Assembly (NCBI GenBank): GCA_029776155.1
Contig: JAKOTU010000071.1
Coordinates: 1-43,975, forward strand
DNA length: 43,975 nucleotides
Origin: Bacillota bacterium
Lineage (GTDB): Bacteria; Bacillota; Limnochordia; Darwinibacteriales; Darwinibacteriaceae
Direction of reading: 5' to 3'
Under the pieces are notes generated by a model. It was not told the origin of the DNA and searched no databases. It saw only the letters and a list, made by a program, of their open reading frames with translations. How positions within the stretch are numbered: position 1 is the first letter of the stretch; each line of letters begins with the position of its first letter. The position numbers were made by a program, and so were the translations under genes. This document shows positions 41,704 through 43,975 of the stretch, piece by piece.

Positions 41704-43302
41704 GTGCGGCGCTTGAAAGGTCTAGTTGTGTTTGTGCTCTTGTTCACTTTTTGTGCAGGTGTAGTGCAGGCCGCTGCCAAAGAAGGTACCTTTGTCCTGT
41801 TTCTGGGCGGGACCGAAGCGGGGCGGGAAGAGTATTCCTTCAGTCCCCAGGAGCTGCGTACGAAAGGGTCCATCTCTGTGGGTGCCCAGTGCTTAAAGGT
41901 AACCAGTTCCCTTCAGGGCAGCGGGGGACAGTGGTCCCATTATCAGGTTGCCTTCACTCCAGGAGCCTCCCTTTCCGTGACCTTCGGGCCGGGAAAAATG
42001 GAGGCAGAGGTGGGGCCCCTGCGCCGCACATATGCTCTGGATGAGCCCTTTGTGATCCTTGAGAACAATGTGTTTGCCCACTTTGAGCAGATTCTGACCC
42101 TATTTTCAGATGGCGGTGCGGAACAGGCTTTCGCCGTTGTAGTACCCAGTTTGATTCTGGCCAATCAAAACCCTGTGCTCAGCGGGTCGGCAGAGCGCAG
42201 AGGCGCCCAGGATTACCAGCTTCAGGGAGCAGCGTTGTCCCTGGAGGAGTACATTGTCAGTCTGCCCGGTAATCTCCAGGTGCGTCTTTTGGCCGAGGGA
42301 GATCGCCTAATCAGCCTGGAGATACCCATGCAGGGGGTTCAGGTGCTGCGGGAAGGCTATGTGGGTTTGCAGCCGGCAGTGGCCGCTGAACCCCAACCCA
42401 GTCATTACCGTAACGAGGACTTCCAGGTGCGCAGTGGCGATGTCACCCTGGCCGGTACTTTGAGCCTGCCCAGGGGCGAAGGACCCTTTCCTGCGGTGCT
42501 CCTCAACTCCGGTTCTGGGCCCCAGGACCGTGACGGTAATTCTCCCCCCAGTTTACAGACGTACATGTTCAAAATCCTGGCAGAAAGGCTCACGGCAGCC
42601 GGCATCGCGGTGCTCCGCTATGATGAGCGGGGGGTAGGTGAAAGCACCGGTGACTACGCTGCGGCGGATCTGAACGACCTACTCTCCGATGTGGAAGCGC
42701 TGCTGGACTTTTTGGCGGCGCACCCCCAAATTGACCCGGCGCGCTTGGCCATGTTGGGCCACAGCGAGGGAGCCTATTTCGCTCCCCTGTTCCACGAGCG
42801 GCTCAGCGCTGTGGTTCTTTTAGCGGGACCGTCCATACCCCTGGATGAGCTCATGCTCGAGCAGCTGGATTACCAAATCGCTCAGCCCTGGCTCTCGGAG
42901 CAGGAACAGGCTTACCTTAAGGGCCTGAAGCAGCAGGTGGAAGTTCTGCTGCAGGAAGCCCGGGAAGGGAAAGAAGTGAGCACGGGTCTTGCTGCTAATT
43001 TGGACTGGATCAGGCAGCACATGGAGCTGCGGCCCTTAGAGAATCTGGCAAAAGTGAAAAGCCCGGTACTCATCGTCCAGGGAGAGGATGACCTGCAGGT
43101 AATGCCTTACCACGCCCAGGAGCTGGCCAAGTGTCTGCGGGAGGCGGGGAATGACCAGGTGACGCTGGAGCTGCTGCCAGAAACTAGCCATACTTTCACG
43201 TTCGCCCATACCAGCAGCAAGTTTGACCCACTGCAGCCGTTTCAGCTGAACCCTGAGCTGATTGAGATAGTAACTGCCTGGCTGGCCCAGCAGCTCAATT
43301 AG
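41704..43302 (+). CDS. Secreted alpha/beta hydrolase with N-terminal beta domain
   Basis: A 532-residue exported hydrolase; GTG at 41704 has GAGGAGGAG immediately upstream. A signal peptide (GLVVFVLLFTFCAGVVQA, about 6-23) precedes a beta-rich ~200-residue domain (about 30-220) and an alpha/beta hydrolase domain (about 235-530). The triad is S354 in GHSEGA, D462/D463 in VQGEDDLQV and H496 in TSHTF; NSGSGPQDRDGN holds the oxyanion strand. The family resembles prokaryotic YqkD/acyl-hydrolase-like esterases of the extracellular type. A carboxylesterase acting on an unknown acyl ester outside the cell is the likely role. Confidence 0.83.
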   Translation: MRRLKGLVVFVLLFTFCAGVVQAAAKEGTFVLFLGGTEAGREEYSFSPQELRTKGSISVGAQCLKVTSSLQGSGGQWSHYQVAFTPGASLSVTFGPGKMEAEVGPLRRTYALDEPFVILENNVFAHFEQILTLFSDGGAEQAFAVVVPSLILANQNPVLSGSAERRGAQDYQLQGAALSLEEYIVSLPGNLQVRLLAEGDRLISLEIPMQGVQVLREGYVGLQPAVAAEPQPSHYRNEDFQVRSGDVTLAGTLSLPRGEGPFPAVLLNSGSGPQDRDGNSPPSLQTYMFKILAERLTAAGIAVLRYDERGVGESTGDYAAADLNDLLSDVEALLDFLAAHPQIDPARLAMLGHSEGAYFAPLFHERLSAVVLLAGPSIPLDELMLEQLDYQIAQPWLSEQEQAYLKGLKQQVEVLLQEAREGKEVSTGLAANLDWIRQHMELRPLENLAKVKSPVLIVQGEDDLQVMPYHAQELAKCLREAGNDQVTLELLPETSHTFTFAHTSSKFDPLQPFQLNPELIEIVTAWLAQQLN

Positions 43303-43307
43303 GCAGC

Positions 43308-43340
43308 AAAAAAGCCCCATTCCGAGGAATGGGGCTTTTT
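43308..43340. terminator. Bidirectional intrinsic terminator
   Basis: AGCCCCATTCC and GGAATGGGGCT form a perfect 11-bp stem with a 2-nt loop and A/T runs on both flanks. It separates the hydrolase gene and the convergent cold-shock gene. Confidence 0.93.
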
Positions 43341-43356
43341 CTACCAAGGTCGTTAA

Positions 43357-43554
43357 CTACAGACGTACAACGTTAGCGGCTTGCGGTCCACGGTCGCCCT
43401 GGACGATGTCGAAGCTAACTTCTTCGCCTTCGTTCAGAGTCCTGAACCCGCTGCCCTGGATAGCTGTGAAGTGTACGAATACGTCTTCGCCGTCTTCACA
43501 CTCGATGAATCCGTAACCCTTTTCGGCGCTGAACCATTTTACTTTACCAGTCAT
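43357..43554 (-). CDS. Cold-shock domain protein (CspA/CspB type)
   Basis: A 65-residue single-domain nucleic-acid chaperone. [16 protein letters not shown] (RNP1) and DVFVHFTAI (RNP2) plus [16 protein letters not shown] are standard. The ATG at 43554 has GGAGG 7 nt upstream; reading from 43587 adds 11 implausible residues. A near-consensus promoter at 43688-43716 leaves a long leader of about 125 nt, typical of cold-shock genes, where RNA structure controls translation at low temperature. Which csp paralogue it is cannot be told here. Confidence 0.95.
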   Translation of the reverse strand: MTGKVKWFSAEKGYGFIECEDGEDVFVHFTAIQGSGFRTLNEGEEVSFDIVQGDRGPQAANVVRL

Positions 43555-43687
43555 GCAATGGCCTCCTGAAAATTTAATGCTAGGCAAGGCTTAAACTACG
43601 CAAACATCTTCCAGCCCATCTTGCCCTACCTTAGGTTGGAACTCGAGGCCATCTATGTTCGCTTCATTTAAACACCTAACCGAATTA

Positions 43688-43716
43688 AGCATACCACAGG
43701 CCGGATCGCCTGTCAA
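43688..43716 (-). promoter_or_regulatory. Sigma-A promoter and long 5' leader of the cold-shock gene
   Basis: On the minus strand TTGACA (43716-43711), 17 bp, TATGCT (43693-43688): a perfect -35 and good -10. The start should be near 43681, leaving about 125 nt to the ATG. This accounts for the otherwise empty stretch 43555-43716. The rest of the 326-bp gap holds the fliD promoter at 43819-43846. Confidence 0.8.
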
Positions 43717-43818
43717 GCATAGAAGGTCCAACATGTTAGAATGGGGAAAGGAGGGGGCAAGGGCAGCGCCTGAGCAAGCGGCAGTGGAGAAAGCCGCCTG
43801 GGCACGCCACATGCGGAT

Positions 43819-43846
43819 TAAAGAAGTCCGGTCTGCATGCCGATAG
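43819..43846 (+). promoter_or_regulatory. Sigma-D (sigma-28)-like flagellar promoter of fliD
   Basis: TAAA (43819-43822), 16 bp, GCCGATAG (43839-43846). The -10 part matches the sigma-D consensus GCCGATAA in 7 of 8 positions; the -35 TAAA is in place with spacing one base over the usual 15. It lies 34 bp before the fliD ATG, so fliD should be a late (class III) flagellar gene. Confidence 0.7.
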
Positions 43847-43880
43847 TTATTTAGGAAAGCTTAGGGATGAGGTGGAGAAG

Positions 43881-43975
43881 ATGAGAATCTCCGGTTTGAA
43901 CTCTGGGTTGGATATAGAACAGATTGTCAGCGATCTCGTACGGGCGCAGCGCATTCCCATGGACCGGGTGTACCA
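43881..43975 (+). CDS. fliD: Flagellar hook-associated protein 2 (filament cap), N-terminal fragment
   Basis: The open frame starts at ATG 43881 after AGGTGGAG and runs off the window. Its first 31 residues, MRISGLNSGLDIEQIV then VRAQRIPMDRV, match the conserved N-terminus of FliD (M-R-I-x-G-L-x-S-G-L/M-D). FliD caps the flagellar filament and guides flagellin assembly outside the cell. A sigma-D-like promoter lies directly upstream. The remaining ~90% of the protein is outside the window. Confidence 0.9.
   Translation, partial: MRISGLNSGLDIEQIVSDLVRAQRIPMDRVY

Noticed and set aside
43655..43846. 63-residue plus-strand frame between csp and fliD
   Set aside because: It runs through the csp promoter in antisense and the sigma-D-like promoter, has no ribosome site and no recognisable composition.

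Overview
The window reads as a chromosomal segment of an endospore-forming, flagellated member of the Bacillota, probably a GC-rich anaerobic or microaerophilic lineage. The evidence is a Tlp-type small spore protein, a YheC/YheD spore-coat ATP-grasp protein with a sigma-K-like promoter nearby, the start of fliD behind a sigma-D-like promoter, the Bacillus-type repair pair mrfA/mrfB (yprA/yprB), a guanine riboswitch, and many GTG/TTG starts behind strong Shine-Dalgarno sites. No rRNA, tRNA, CRISPR array, prophage or insertion sequence was seen. The species cannot be named from the sequence.

Layout. 0-9.3 kb: two membrane or cytoplasmic c-di-GMP phosphodiesterases flank a guanine-riboswitch-controlled purine permease and a GH94 cellobiose phosphorylase. 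9.5-14 kb: a DUF1538 membrane protein with a tandem P-II-like protein, then a glutaminyl cyclase, a nitroreductase and a zinc-ribbon membrane protein. 14-19 kb: thiol peroxidase, a secreted TPR protein, a YihX-like HAD phosphatase, an S9 peptidase, and a small secreted protein with an ApbE-type flavinylation motif behind a near-consensus promoter. 19-24 kb: mrfA-mrfB, divergent from a secreted EreA/ChaN-fold protein. 24-27.7 kb: a spore-associated island of very small genes (two copies of a microprotein + ~90-residue helical protein cassette around yheC/D), then sodA and tlp. 27.7-29.6 kb: an FAD oxidoreductase downstream of a peroxiredoxin whose peroxidatic residue is an in-frame TGA followed by a SECIS-like hairpin, so a selenoprotein. 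29.8-37.5 kb: MFS transporter, leucyl aminopeptidase, ROK sugar kinase, a third EAL protein and cardiolipin synthase. 37.7-44 kb: TlpA-like thioredoxin with CcdA, tyrosine phenol-lyase, DegV, a secreted alpha/beta hydrolase, cold-shock protein and the start of fliD.

How the genes fit together. Peroxide and superoxide defence is prominent (tpx, sodA, Sec-peroxiredoxin with its oxidoreductase). tpx and sodA share a palindromic upstream element, and sodA also has a Fur/PerR-like box. c-di-GMP degradation is present three times with different sensor inputs and only degenerate GGDEF domains, which fits motility control beside fliD. Two carbohydrate genes (cellobiose phosphorylase, ROK kinase) and several peptidases suggest growth on plant oligosaccharides and peptides.

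The most notable observations are the Sec-peroxiredoxin, which would otherwise be annotated as two broken genes, and the duplicated microprotein cassette in the spore island, which I do not recognise as a described system. Many starts were moved from the longest reading frame to an internal GTG/TTG/ATG because a well-spaced Shine-Dalgarno sequence and family N-termini supported it; these choices are stated in each entry.
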